This document shows, one piece after another, positions 53,531 through 62,895 of a stretch of 64,000 nucleotides of DNA; position 1 is the stretch's first letter, and each line of letters starts with the position of its first letter. The stretch spans positions 1 through 64,000 of the forward strand of contig NZ_NSEB01000012.1 of the NCBI RefSeq assembly GCF_002734215.1. The letters run 5' to 3'. Origin of the DNA: Fredinandcohnia onubensis (GTDB taxonomy: Bacteria > Bacillota > Bacilli > Bacillales > Bacillaceae_L). The position numbers and the translations under genes were made by a program. Below the pieces are notes generated by a model. The model worked only from the letters and a program-made list of their open reading frames with translations. It had not been told where the DNA came from and did no database searches.

Positions 53531-54337
53531 TTATAATTCAAATTCCCATTCATCCTTCAAAATTATGTATAGGACCAATAGCTCATTTTCTAATTGTTCA
53601 TATGTTTTTCCTGCTATTTCGATTCCTGCCTTTGGTAGCAAAATATCTGCAATTTGTTTTGTTCTTCTGTCTTTTACATCATCCTTCAATTGTAAAAAAC
53701 GATTGCAATATGTTTGTAATAGCTTCCATTCCTTATTTCCAAATGATTTCAATGCCCATTGATCAACTGTAAGAGAATTCTTTGTAAGTCCCCTTTTCCA
53801 AATCTCTTTTTCAAGCGGACTTTGTTTTTTATGATTTTTTGCTCTTCTTTCGTGAATAACGATTGTACCGGCAACTAAATCGCCAATACGCTTATGTTTT
53901 GAATGAAAGAAAACCATTATGATGCCTACAAAATAGGCCGCTGGCATGGAATCAATAATGCGAAGAAAATTACGAATAAAGCTTGATAGCAATGTAATAC
54001 TATGCCCATTTTCTTGGATAACTCGAATTCCTACGACTTTTTTTCCAATGGTCTTTCCTCCTGCAAAAAATTCAAGCAGAAAAAAATAACCCCAGTTTAA
54101 GATAAATAAAAGAATGATAGTAATGGCGATTGGTCCAGAAGAAAAACTTTCTCCAAGCAACCAAAGATCCGAGCCTCCATGTAATATAAGTAATAGAGTA
54201 AGTAAAACAAGAAGACTTGAGGTTGTTAATATTAATGTATCTAGAAAAAAAGCTGCAGCTCGGCTACCTACCCCTGCTAACTGAAATTGGATGGAAACAA
54301 ACTCGGGTGTTTTTATATTGGTCTGTTCTTGATTCAA
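53531..54337 (-). CDS. RDD-family membrane protein
   Basis: A 268-residue protein. An N-terminal RDD domain has GVGSRAAAFFLDTLIL near residue 25, with the conserved Arg and Asp, and GKTIGKKVVGIRVIQENG near 125, spanning three or four helices. A ~90-residue cytosolic helical tail follows. RDD proteins have been proposed as ion antiporters. A TTG at 54337 follows GGGGGA by seven bases. It diverges from the spoIIM-like gene across the palindrome cluster; RDD, SpoIIM, DUF58 and MoxR genes commonly travel together. Confidence 0.88.
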   Translation of the reverse strand: MNQEQTNIKTPEFVSIQFQLAGVGSRAAAFFLDTLILTTSSLLVLLTLLLILHGGSDLWLLGESFSSGPIAITIILLFILNWGYFFLLEFFAGGKTIGKKVVGIRVIQENGHSITLLSSFIRNFLRIIDSMPAAYFVGIIMVFFHSKHKRIGDLVAGTIVIHERRAKNHKKQSPLEKEIWKRGLTKNSLTVDQWALKSFGNKEWKLLQTYCNRFLQLKDDVKDRRTKQIADILLPKAGIEIAGKTYEQLENELLVLYIILKDEWEFEL

Positions 54338-54423
54338 AAAGAATCCCCCTTTTCTAGGTAGTTTTTTACATATGTTGTTTCTATTTTTCTCTAAAATTAC
54401 TATAATAAGGATATCCCGCATTA

Positions 54424-54637
54424 ACTGGCAGTAAGCTCCTATGGATCAACTGCCAGTAAAAGCCCGATAAAGAGAACAAAGACTAAGAGCGCCACGTCCT
54501 GTGGCAACGTCTTTGTGACCCACATCGTGTGGGCCTCAACTAACATTCAGTGAGGGTTGAGGCAGACTAAGATCGCGACGTCCTGTCGCAACGTCTGCAC
54601 TAGCACATCCTGTGCGTCGAAAAACCCTCACTGAATG
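54424..54637. repeat. Nested palindrome cluster (structured repeat element)
   Basis: At least seven pairings in about 215 bases: ACTGGCAG/CTGCCAGT (54424/54450), ACAAAGAC/GTCTTTGT (54476/54509) enclosing GCCAC-gtcct-GTGGC (54491-54505), CCCAC-atcgt-GTGGG (54519-54533), GCCTCAAC/GTTGAGGC (54533/54556), GCAGAC/GTCTGC (54562/54593) enclosing GCGAC-gtcct-GTCGC (54575-54589), GCAC-atcct-GTGC (54603-54615), and a 15-bp perfect pair CATTCAGTGAGGGTT/AACCCTCACTGAATG (54544/54623). The inner hairpins share five-base loops of the form RTCNT. G+C content is clearly above the flanks. Confidence 0.9.
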
Positions 54638-54676
54638 AAGTTTCACTTTATCGCTATTTCAAGAGGTGATTACATA

Positions 54677-55657
54677 TTGAACATGAAGCAATTTGTCAAT
54701 CAGCATCGTGATGAATGGAAGCAGCTTGAGCAATTGATTTCCATCTTACATAAGCGTCGAAAATCGCGTAACAGTACCGAAATTAATGAGTTTCATAGAC
54801 TTTATCAAAAGTGTGCCGGGCATCTTTCGTATAGCCAGACCTATTTTCCAAATGAGGAAATTACGCCTTATTTAAATGGTCTTATCTCGAAAGCGCATAA
54901 TCTCCTGTACAAAGACCAAGTATCCAGTTTTCAACAGATTCGTTATTTTTTCAGTACGAAATTTATTGGACTATTACTCGAACAATGGAAATTTGCGGCA
55001 GCTGCTTTTATATTATTTACTTTAGGTGGTGTAGGAAGCTTTTTTTCCGTTCAACAGGATCCCCTTCATATGTTTTCCATATTGCCCGCAGAAATAGCCC
55101 AAGGGGTTGACCCAGACTATTTAGGAAGTGCAGATGGTGAAGTGGATTCATCTCTTATGTCCGCAAGTATTATGACAAATAATATTCAAGTTGCTATACT
55201 TGCGTTTGCCAGTGGAATCACCTTTGGTTTCTTAACCATCTATATTTTAATCTACAATGGCATCATCGTAGGTGCGTTGGCTGGATTATATTGGCATTAC
55301 GGGAAAACCTATGATTTTTGGGCATATATCGTCCCTCATGGAATGATTGAGCTTACAGCTATCTTTATAGCGGGTGGTGCTGGGTTGTTGATGGGCTATA
55401 AATTGCTCGTTCCTGGCCAATATACAAGAGGCTATCAGCTCAAGTATCAGGCAAAACGCTCTGTGCAATTGCTTTTAGGTACGATTCCTTTATTTATAAT
55501 AGCAGGTATTATTGAAGGTTTTATCACACCTGCTGCGATTTCGCTTGAAGCTAAATATGCTGTTGCAATCATAACGGTTATTGGAGTGATTCTTTACGTT
55601 GTAACAGGAAAACTCTTTTTACTAAAAAAAGAAGCTACAGCAAGTTCCGATTCATGA
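54677..55657 (+). CDS. SpoIIM-family (DUF95) membrane protein
   Basis: A 326-residue membrane protein of the stage II sporulation protein M superfamily. A helical N-terminal cytosolic region (about 1-105) is followed by five or six membrane helices. The GFLTIYILIYNGIIVGALAGLYW segment near 190-212 and PHGMIELTAIFIAGGAGLLMG near 231-251 are typical. It is longer than true SpoIIM (about 215 residues) and belongs to the paralogous group found with RDD/MoxR genes. The TTG at 54677 lies eight bases after GAGGTG. Its 3' end overlaps the convergent DUF58 gene by 23 bases. Confidence 0.9.
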   Translation: MNMKQFVNQHRDEWKQLEQLISILHKRRKSRNSTEINEFHRLYQKCAGHLSYSQTYFPNEEITPYLNGLISKAHNLLYKDQVSSFQQIRYFFSTKFIGLLLEQWKFAAAAFILFTLGGVGSFFSVQQDPLHMFSILPAEIAQGVDPDYLGSADGEVDSSLMSASIMTNNIQVAILAFASGITFGFLTIYILIYNGIIVGALAGLYWHYGKTYDFWAYIVPHGMIELTAIFIAGGAGLLMGYKLLVPGQYTRGYQLKYQAKRSVQLLLGTIPLFIIAGIIEGFITPAAISLEAKYAVAIITVIGVILYVVTGKLFLLKKEATASSDS

Positions 55658-56993
55658 TATTGATATAGTAGGAAACAGCTGTAACTGCTAATTTATCCTC
55701 ATCGGCCTCAACCATCATGAGGCCTTGTTTTTCCCATTTTTGTTTCTCCTTCTTTTTCACAAGCATCTGTTGCTGTGCCATACTTTTTAGCATGGCTGTT
55801 TGGACAGTTGTAGGCTTCTCCTCTATTCTTTGGGTTAATGTGGCATCCCGGATACCGATCATTAGGAAATAATGCCTTTGTCTAAGTTTTCTTAAATAGA
55901 TTAACATGCTTTCTTCCCTTAAAAATGTATGTATATCACTAAACAACAAGAGAAGACTTCGCTTTTTCTGCATTGTTTCCAAATAAGATAAAACGGCACC
56001 ATAATTCGATTCTGCAGCATCTACTTTCAAATTATAAATTGAATGCAAAATCGGTTGGAGATGTGCCATCCCTTTTCCGGCTGGGACAAAAACCTTTACA
56101 TCTGTTGAAAATGCTAAAAAAGAAACATAGTCCCCATTTTGTAGTGCTGCTGTTGCAACTGTAATAGCGGATTCCATCGCTCTCTCAAGTCGATTTCCCT
56201 TCTCTAACTCAGCACCCATCATTCTCCCACAATCTATTAATATCGTAATATACTTCCCATGCTCTGGTTCATATTCATTCGTCATCACTTCATGTAGCTT
56301 AGCGGTTTGCCTCCAATTGATTGTTCGGGGGTCATCACCTATGACATAACTTCGTATTTTTGAAAACTCACCAGCACCTGTCTGTTGTTTTCGGATTTTT
56401 ACACCTTCATATAATAAAAATTTCTGTGCATTTTCAAGATACTGCCTTGTTTCGGATAAATCTGGTATAACCCTTACTTCGTTACTTACTGTAAATGTGA
56501 GTTGTTTTTCCCATAAGCCTAGGAAGCTTTTGTAGCGGAAATACAATTTGTTCATTTGATAATCACCGCGCTCCATAGCTCGTGTAACATATGTGATTCG
56601 GGAAGTCGTTTCACCAGATATCCTTCCACTGATCGGAAAAGGCTGAGTAAAGGAAACGGGAATGCCGTCTATTAAACGGTATGTTAGCCCATAAGTTGAA
56701 TGGTTTGTTACTTCAATCTCGATGGTAGTGGGAAGCCCACGCTCCATTTCAGTTTGTAGTTTGCGTTTTGCAGAAAGCTTTTTTTTCCTCGGTGAAAACA
56801 TCAAATCTACTAAGCTTCCTATGAGAATAAAGAGATTTAACCCAATCATCATCTCCCATGAAAGCTTTAATGAAAGACTTAACAAAAAGCTAATAGAAAG
56901 GATTAGTAACAAAATAATCAATCGTTTTGTAGGTAGGATGCCTCTATCTAGGAACAGGAACCGATCCCACAAGCTCTTCAATGATCTCGTCAA
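55635..56993 (-). CDS. DUF58-domain protein
   Basis: A 452-residue protein with two N-terminal membrane helices (about residues 24-42 and 46-62), an Ig-like segment and the DUF58/vWA-like domain (IRSYVIGDDPRTINWRQTA near 226-244, then YITILIDCGRMMG near 260). DUF58 proteins partner MoxR ATPases. I place the start at a TTG at 56993, eight bases after GGAGGG, giving a 50-base overlap with the MoxR gene; an ATG at 57017 is the alternative. The 3' end overlaps the convergent spoIIM-like gene. Confidence 0.88.
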   Translation of the reverse strand: MTRSLKSLWDRFLFLDRGILPTKRLIILLLILSISFLLSLSLKLSWEMMIGLNLFILIGSLVDLMFSPRKKKLSAKRKLQTEMERGLPTTIEIEVTNHSTYGLTYRLIDGIPVSFTQPFPISGRISGETTSRITYVTRAMERGDYQMNKLYFRYKSFLGLWEKQLTFTVSNEVRVIPDLSETRQYLENAQKFLLYEGVKIRKQQTGAGEFSKIRSYVIGDDPRTINWRQTAKLHEVMTNEYEPEHGKYITILIDCGRMMGAELEKGNRLERAMESAITVATAALQNGDYVSFLAFSTDVKVFVPAGKGMAHLQPILHSIYNLKVDAAESNYGAVLSYLETMQKKRSLLLLFSDIHTFLREESMLIYLRKLRQRHYFLMIGIRDATLTQRIEEKPTTVQTAMLKSMAQQQMLVKKKEKQKWEKQGLMMVEADEDKLAVTAVSYYINIMNRNLL

Positions 56994-57873
56994 TGGTGAT
57001 TCCCTCCAATTCTGCATGTGGAGATAACTGAATTCGGTGCCTAAGTGCAGGTTTTGAGACCATTTTTACATCATCAGGAGTCACATAATCTCTTCCCGCT
57101 AAATATGCCCAAGACTGTGCAGCTTTTCCGATTGAGATTGCTGCTCTAGTACTTGCACCAAATTGGATCGTTTCGGATTCTCTTGTTTTCCGAACAATCT
57201 CGATTATGTAATTTAATACGCCTTCACCTAAAGTCACTTTTTCAATTTCCTGTCGAATCGATACAAATGTTTGAAGGTCAAGGACATTTCTAGCATCGTA
57301 TTGAATGAAACTTTGTTCGATTACTTGCTTCACAATATTTTTTTCTTCCTCGGAAGCTGGAAAATCAATATGTAGTTTAAATAAAAAGCGATCCTGTTGC
57401 GCTTCTGGCAAACGATAGGTACCTTCAAATTCAATTGGGTTCTGGGTGGCAACAACGAAGAAAACGTCTGGTAACGGATACGTCTCGCCCTGTATGGTTA
57501 CTTGTTTTTCTTCCATCGCCTCTAATAGTGCTGCTTGTGTTTTGGCAGGCGTACGGTTAATTTCATCGGCTAAAAGAATATTTGTGAAAACAGGCCCTTT
57601 TAATGTTTCAAAGCTGCCTTCCTTCATATTGTAAATCATACTACCTGTAATATCACTTGGTAAAAGGTCAGGTGTAAACTGAATACGTGTAAAATCACCA
57701 CCAAGTAAGGTTGCAAGTGTGCGCACCATTTGTGTCTTCCCAGTTCCAGGTACACCTTCAATTAGGACATGGCCTCCAGCTAAAATGGCAGATAATAAAA
57801 GTCGTAAATTTGTATTTTGACCTAAGATTCGTTGCTCATATTTCTCAAGTAAGGATGTCAGTTCTGATCTCAT
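56944..57873 (-). CDS. MoxR-family AAA+ ATPase
   Basis: A 309-residue AAA+ chaperone-like ATPase. Walker A GVPGTGKT is at residues 40-47, Walker B ILLADEINRTPAKTQ near 95-109, followed by the MoxR EAMEEKQVTIQG signature, the ATQNPIEFEGTYRLPEAQQDRF sensor region and a C-terminal lid. It likely drives metal-cofactor insertion or complex assembly on a client, working with the DUF58 protein. Its ATG overlaps the stop of the upstream DUF4350 gene (ATGA). Confidence 0.95.
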   Translation of the reverse strand: MRSELTSLLEKYEQRILGQNTNLRLLLSAILAGGHVLIEGVPGTGKTQMVRTLATLLGGDFTRIQFTPDLLPSDITGSMIYNMKEGSFETLKGPVFTNILLADEINRTPAKTQAALLEAMEEKQVTIQGETYPLPDVFFVVATQNPIEFEGTYRLPEAQQDRFLFKLHIDFPASEEEKNIVKQVIEQSFIQYDARNVLDLQTFVSIRQEIEKVTLGEGVLNYIIEIVRKTRESETIQFGASTRAAISIGKAAQSWAYLAGRDYVTPDDVKMVSKPALRHRIQLSPHAELEGITIDEIIEELVGSVPVPR

Positions 57874-58997
57874 CCTTTCTCCACCTCATTTCGTAATTCA
57901 TCTAAGTTTTTTGACCAAATTAAATAATCTTGTTTGGTTAGTTTTTCATTTTCTAAGATTATTGTAAGATGGCGTAGATACTGCTTCACTTCGCTTTCTT
58001 TTTTTCCTGACCAACGATGTGCAAGCTTCGTCAAAAGTTCTGTCCAGTCCCGATGAAAAGGAACCCCCCATTTTTCCTGTATCAGCTGTTTCACATAATC
58101 TGCTTGAATGTTTAACGATTCATGATAGTACCGGCCTCTTATATACCATGCACTTAAGGCACGAATACCTTCATCACTAAAACGAACATTTTCTTCGCGG
58201 GGAATAATAACCTGCCCAAATCGTTTTCCTCTGTACCAAAGCCAAAGTAGGACGATTAATCCACCCTGTAAAAGCAATACTAAAAACCACCTCGGGTACA
58301 ATGTTGTCAAATTAGAAGCATTTTTGGTACCATGAACATATTCATCAAAGAAATAAATCGACGCCTCCTTATCCTCAATTAACGATAATACAAGTGGGAT
58401 GTGATCGTAGTCTGATAGATTGCCATTTAACATCCACTCTGGTGTAATAGTTGTAATCAATTCACCGTCTCCGATTTTTTGGCTTGTTGCAATTACACCT
58501 GCTTCATCCTCAAAAAGTACCTTTTCTTTTTTGCTTGGAATGATTCGGGTTTTAGCTTGAAAAAACGAATCATATTCTATACCGTTTTTATCCCTGATGG
58601 TAATCGCCTCATCAAGAAAAGGGTCAATATCTGCTGGAAGAGTCTTTATATCAAACATTCCTCTTGGGTTTTCCTTAAACAAAATCATCTTGTTTCCAGC
58701 TTTTATAAAATTCAAATAACCTTTTACATCTTCTTGTTCTGGTGTGAAATAAGGTTCTACCATAATCAGAATTTGATTCTCATCTTGTTTGGTGAGAAGA
58801 TTTGGAGAGTGTGACCAACTTTTTACGGTATTTTCATTTTTCAAATATGTATAGATTGCCTTGACGCCGGTTGGAGAAGGAGAATCAGACACATAATGTG
58901 GATACGCTTTTGGGTTATAGGATTCAATAAAGTAAGTTAGAAAGAGTAGGATCCCAATCAGCCCAATTAAGGGAATCCATACTTTAGTTTTGCGCAT
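57870..58997 (-). CDS. DUF4350-domain membrane protein
   Basis: A 375-residue protein with an N-terminal membrane helix (about residues 9-27), an extracytoplasmic GATase-like DUF4350 region and a second helix near 245-265, then a cytosolic helical tail. DSPSPTGVKAIYTYLKNEN near residue 44 opens the domain. It occurs next to MoxR in many Firmicutes and Actinobacteria. The ATG at 58997 has GGAGGGGGGAA upstream; the open frame starts at 59024. Overlaps its neighbours on both sides by 4 and 14 bases. Confidence 0.85.
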   Translation of the reverse strand: MRKTKVWIPLIGLIGILLFLTYFIESYNPKAYPHYVSDSPSPTGVKAIYTYLKNENTVKSWSHSPNLLTKQDENQILIMVEPYFTPEQEDVKGYLNFIKAGNKMILFKENPRGMFDIKTLPADIDPFLDEAITIRDKNGIEYDSFFQAKTRIIPSKKEKVLFEDEAGVIATSQKIGDGELITTITPEWMLNGNLSDYDHIPLVLSLIEDKEASIYFFDEYVHGTKNASNLTTLYPRWFLVLLLQGGLIVLLWLWYRGKRFGQVIIPREENVRFSDEGIRALSAWYIRGRYYHESLNIQADYVKQLIQEKWGVPFHRDWTELLTKLAHRWSGKKESEVKQYLRHLTIILENEKLTKQDYLIWSKNLDELRNEVEKG

Positions 58998-59637
58998 GAT
59001 TGTTCCCCCCTCCTCCATTTGCATCTAGCCAGATAAAAGCTTTTTCCCGAAATTGACTGTACTCCGCTCGATCAATCTCATATTCTCCATAAGTAACTTC
59101 ATCAAACACGAGGGCTAAATCATAAAACTGAACGGCCCACGATTGATTTACTTTGCGCAGTTCATCATAATATTCCCAATTTGTTTTCCATACTCTTGCC
59201 TCAAGCCATTCTTTTTCATGAAAAAATAAGAGCAGTGCCAAAAACAGATGGCGCGTTGCAGGTGAAAAATGTTCGTTTTCTTCTTGCTTGATCGCTTCAC
59301 GTAAATGCTTTTGATAGGTCCAGTTTAATTCCTCAACTGAATGAAGAGGTTTATGTTTATTAAACTTTGCCTTTCTTGTTTGATTTCGAACAAGTAAAAA
59401 TACCGCAATACCTACTAATAAAATGGCTGCAAGAATGACCAGGATTAGCACCACATCTGCGGCACCACTTCCCGATTCAATTGCAGGGAACAAACTTTCT
59501 AATAGATCGGCCAGCCATTCTTTTACTTTATTCCACCATTCCTGAAACACATTCCTGGACTCGTCATAGTAAATCCGGTATTCTTTTTCATTTAATATTT
59601 CATCAATACGATCTCTTGCATCATTTATTTGTGCCAT
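58984..59637 (-). CDS. DUF4129-domain membrane protein
   Basis: A 217-residue protein: an N-terminal helical segment with WNKVKEWLADLLESLFPA, one membrane helix (about 63-85) and a C-terminal DUF4129 helical domain (HFSPATRHLFLALLLFFHEKE near 123-143, VFDEVTYGEYEIDRAEYSQF near 180-199). Part of the MoxR operon; its end overlaps the DUF4350 gene by 14 bases. Confidence 0.85.
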   Translation of the reverse strand: MAQINDARDRIDEILNEKEYRIYYDESRNVFQEWWNKVKEWLADLLESLFPAIESGSGAADVVLILVILAAILLVGIAVFLLVRNQTRKAKFNKHKPLHSVEELNWTYQKHLREAIKQEENEHFSPATRHLFLALLLFFHEKEWLEARVWKTNWEYYDELRKVNQSWAVQFYDLALVFDEVTYGEYEIDRAEYSQFREKAFIWLDANGGGGNNHAQN

Positions 59638-59650
59638 TGTTGATCACCAC

Positions 59651-60565
59651 TTATCTAGGTTCATTAAAACCCTCAATCATCTCATCCAAGTCCTCTGCAT
59701 CATGTCTAACCCTTGCATCAAGGTACATTACACCATATCCTACGGCAAAAAGTAAGGTCGTAAAAACGGTTGTTAAGTTAACAATTAAAGTTAACAGAAC
59801 ACTGTTGCCCATAAAGATTCCGAAAGTTGCTTCAACGGCAAAGCTAATCGCACTGATAATTAAAAAGAAAACAACATATAGACAAAAAAGGACCCATCCA
59901 CGTTTCTTTGATAAATGCCAACTCCTAGAAAATCCAGGAGATTCATAGTCTAGTACCACAGAACCAAAATAAAAGCCCCACCGTGTAAGTAGATAACCGA
60001 TCCCAACGAACAGCCCTAAGCCTAAAGCAATTGCAAAAAGAATCCCGATAATAGGTATGGCAATGGCACCAAAGATACCAATTGGAACTAAGATCATAAC
60101 GGCTACAAAAAAGAAACCAAATACAATTAGACCAAACAAAATGTTACTTCCGAGCATTGCCCAAAAACGTGTAAATGCCTTTTTTATAACCGAACCTATT
60201 GTATATTCTTCGTTTTTACGAATATGATTTAATGCTATTAGTATTGCAGCCTCAGCAACAGGAAATAAAACCACACCTACTAGACCGACAAACATGGATC
60301 CTAATGCTCCTCCATATCCAATCTCCTCGGCTACCACTGTTTCATCAAAGCTATTTAGCACTTGAGTAAACCAATCATCCCCCGGACCAACTTCTCTAAA
60401 AAAGCTCGTTCCTGAAGCTAATAAGATCAGCGCCTCGAGTATGTATACAGGTCCCATGAAAATCAGTAAGATTGTAAAAAAGTCACGAAATCGATTTTTA
60501 CTCAAACTAAATGTAAGATCCAGAATTTCCCCAAATCCCTTTGGTCGTGAAAATTTTGTGTTCAA
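59651..60565 (-). CDS. Polytopic membrane protein leading the MoxR operon
   Basis: A 304-residue protein with six to eight membrane helices and the GFGEILDLTFSLSKNRFRDFF opening seen in membrane proteins annotated as DUF975-like or glycerophosphodiester-phosphodiesterase membrane domain. No catalytic residues are evident. It starts with a TTG at 60565 after GGGGGAAGG. First of five overlapping or closely spaced genes (to DUF58) that form one transcription unit. Confidence 0.8.
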   Translation of the reverse strand: MNTKFSRPKGFGEILDLTFSLSKNRFRDFFTILLIFMGPVYILEALILLASGTSFFREVGPGDDWFTQVLNSFDETVVAEEIGYGGALGSMFVGLVGVVLFPVAEAAILIALNHIRKNEEYTIGSVIKKAFTRFWAMLGSNILFGLIVFGFFFVAVMILVPIGIFGAIAIPIIGILFAIALGLGLFVGIGYLLTRWGFYFGSVVLDYESPGFSRSWHLSKKRGWVLFCLYVVFFLIISAISFAVEATFGIFMGNSVLLTLIVNLTTVFTTLLFAVGYGVMYLDARVRHDAEDLDEMIEGFNEPR

Positions 60566-60797
60566 GCTGCCTTCCCCCTGTTTTGTGTTGAAAAAGATTG
60601 TATGCTAATAACGCCTATTTTAACATTATTCTGGAAATTATTCTCTACAAATTTAGAAATAATTTCTAATTTAGGTATGAGGAAATAGAAAGACCTAAAC
60701 CCAATGAATTAAGACACCAGGCATAAAAAATAGGCTTTCTTTTTTCTACAAAGCCAAACAGTTACAATAGGTAAAAAAACATTAGGGATTGATATAC

Positions 60798-61292
60798 ATG
60801 AGGATAGCAATTATTTCAGATACACATATGCCAAAGCGAGCAAAAAAACTACCTAAAATAGTAATAGAAGGACTACGCGGTACCGAATTAATTATTCATG
60901 CTGGAGACTGGACAGCAATTGAGGTTTATGAAGAACTGCAAACGTTAGCTCCGGTTATAGGTGTGCGAGGAAATATTGATCCACCCGAGTTACCATTTGA
61001 GGAGAAACTAACGATAGTAATAAATGGGTATAGAATCGGAGTCGTCCATGGGCATGTTGGTAAAAAGAAAACAACACCAGAACGAGCCTATGAAGCTTTC
61101 CAAGACCAAAAGTTAGATTTGATTGTGTTTGGGCATTCCCATATCCCATATAAAAAGTATCTGGGTAAAACATTACTTTTTAATCCAGGCTCCCCAACCG
61201 ATAAACGGTTCCAACCACAGTTTTCATATGGAATTGTTACGCTTGGGGAGACCTTGGATGCTGAGCACTTCTATTTTGATCGTAAGAATTAA
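60798..61292 (+). CDS. YfcE/MJ0936-type metallophosphoesterase
   Basis: A 164-residue calcineurin-like phosphoesterase with the di-metal motifs in order: SDTHMP near residue 7, HAGDW near 37, RGNIDPPE near 57, VHGHVG near 81 and FGHSHIP near 106. Substrate could be a cyclic nucleotide or phosphodiester. The ATG at 60798 follows AGGGAT by eight bases. Its stop overlaps the convergent oxidase gene by four bases. Confidence 0.92.
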   Translation: MRIAIISDTHMPKRAKKLPKIVIEGLRGTELIIHAGDWTAIEVYEELQTLAPVIGVRGNIDPPELPFEEKLTIVINGYRIGVVHGHVGKKKTTPERAYEAFQDQKLDLIVFGHSHIPYKKYLGKTLLFNPGSPTDKRFQPQFSYGIVTLGETLDAEHFYFDRKN

Positions 61293-62410
61293 TTCATATT
61301 AATTGCCCCTACAATCTCATAGAGACTTAGGTCGATTTCAAGTGTTTTTTCCATGGCAAGCTTCGCTAATTCACCACCTAAAAATGGGCCAACTGTTAAT
61401 CCCGAAGCACCGAGCCCATTAGCGGCATAAAGATTTTCAAAGCCAGGGATTGCACCAATCACTGGCAAAAAATCTGGTGTGAACGGTCGAAAGCCAACTC
61501 TTGTTTCTACTACCGTTCCCTCCGATAACCCAGGAGCAATATGTAAAGCTTTATCGAAAATTTCATGAAGTCCACCTGCGGTTACTCGGTAGTCCAGCCC
61601 TTTATCATTTTCATGTGTTGCACCGACAACAACTTTCCCTTCATCAAATGCCAAGATATATTGATCATTTGGTGGCATTACAACGGGCCAATTGGCTGTG
61701 TTTGAATCTTCAAGACCTAAATGAACGATTTGAGCTTTTTGTGAGGAAACAAGAAAATCAATACCGAGAGGCTCAAGTAAATCATTTGCCCAGACCCCTG
61801 CTGTTACAATAATCTTGTCAGCCTCAATTATTTCATTTTCTATTTTTACACCGATTACGTGTTTATCCTTTTTTACGAGACTCGCACTCCCATTTCGTTC
61901 AATGGCACCATAATGTTTGGCAGCACGAATCAATGCATTTCGAAGCTCCCGTCCATTCACTCTGGCAGCCCCACTTACGTGTACAGCTGAAAATTCTTCA
62001 GATAATGGCGGAAACAATTCGGTTGTCTCTGCGGAACTCAAACGTGTAATTTCTCCAATTTCCGGAGCATCTTTCCGACGAGTATGTGCCCGCTCTTCCA
62101 TTTTATCTAGTTTGTTTTCATCAATATGAAGACTAATCGCTCCTACCTTTTTATAACCAGTATTAGTCTCACCTAATGCTTCAAGCTCGCTTATTAACGT
62201 TGAATAATATTTTGCGCCTGCTTTTGCTAAACCGTACCAAGCTTTATTTCGACGTTGGGAAAGCCATGGACAGACAATTCCCGCCGCAGCATCAGTTGCC
62301 TGACCTTGATCCTTACGGTCGACAATGATTACTTTTTCACCTGCTTTTGCCAGATGATAAGCAGTTGACGAACCAAGTATCCCTGCTCCAATAACAAGAT
62401 ATGATGTCAT
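61289..62410 (-). CDS. FAD-dependent D-amino-acid-oxidase-like enzyme
   Basis: A 373-residue DAO-family flavoenzyme. The FAD-binding GAGILGSSTAYHLAKAG begins near residue 8, VRVNGRELRNALIRAA-like substrate helix near 150, and the C-terminal GASGLTVGPFLGGELAKL FAD contact near 332. Members include glycine, sarcosine and D-amino-acid oxidases or dehydrogenases; which one is not clear. AAGGG lies upstream of the ATG. Confidence 0.9.
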   Translation of the reverse strand: MTSYLVIGAGILGSSTAYHLAKAGEKVIIVDRKDQGQATDAAAGIVCPWLSQRRNKAWYGLAKAGAKYYSTLISELEALGETNTGYKKVGAISLHIDENKLDKMEERAHTRRKDAPEIGEITRLSSAETTELFPPLSEEFSAVHVSGAARVNGRELRNALIRAAKHYGAIERNGSASLVKKDKHVIGVKIENEIIEADKIIVTAGVWANDLLEPLGIDFLVSSQKAQIVHLGLEDSNTANWPVVMPPNDQYILAFDEGKVVVGATHENDKGLDYRVTAGGLHEIFDKALHIAPGLSEGTVVETRVGFRPFTPDFLPVIGAIPGFENLYAANGLGASGLTVGPFLGGELAKLAMEKTLEIDLSLYEIVGAINMN

Positions 62411-62597
62411 TATTTCAAAATCCCTTCTATGCTCTAGATGTGATTTATTTTACTAAAAATGTGCGTTAGAAACATCTCTTTGTCGAAATTTGTATAAAAT
62501 TCTTTTTATTACCCATGATATAGATAACGCTGTAAAATATAGGAAAAAAGATAAATGTATAAAACAGCGGAAATAAGTACCGAAAGGAGGCTTACAA

Positions 62598-62726
62598 TTG
62601 GCTAAAAGGAAAAATAACCACTCTCAAACAGGAGCAAATAGTATGGACACGGAATTTGGCGCAGAGCAAGGCTTAAGTAAAAAGGCAAGGAAGAAAGCTG
62701 CACGAGAAAATAAGAAAAACAAATAA
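62598..62726 (+). CDS. 42-residue basic small protein
   Basis: TTG at 62598 seven bases after AAAGGAGG, stop TAA at 62724-62726. The product begins with AKRKNNHSQTGANS, contains MDTEFGAEQG and ends with a Lys/Arg-rich helix (SKKARKKAARENKKNK). The TEFGAE segment recalls gamma-type small acid-soluble spore proteins, but the basic tail differs, so a spore role is only a suggestion. Too short to appear in standard 60-codon scans. Confidence 0.65.
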   Translation: MAKRKNNHSQTGANSMDTEFGAEQGLSKKARKKAARENKKNK

Positions 62727-62895
62727 ATAACCTACTTTTATTTAGTAAAATAAAGTACATTCGCAAAGTTTCGTACCGGTACATATTTGACCTGTTCCTA
62801 AGCTAGTAATTAATTGGAACGGGTTTTTTCTTTTGATACGTGGTTATTGGACAACAGTATCTGCCCGTATACTTGTTTAGAGGGGGAGATATAAA

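Noticed and set aside
54424-54637. tRNA cluster or insertion-sequence ends
   Set aside because: The hairpins do not form a cloverleaf, and no transposase or target-site duplication is visible.
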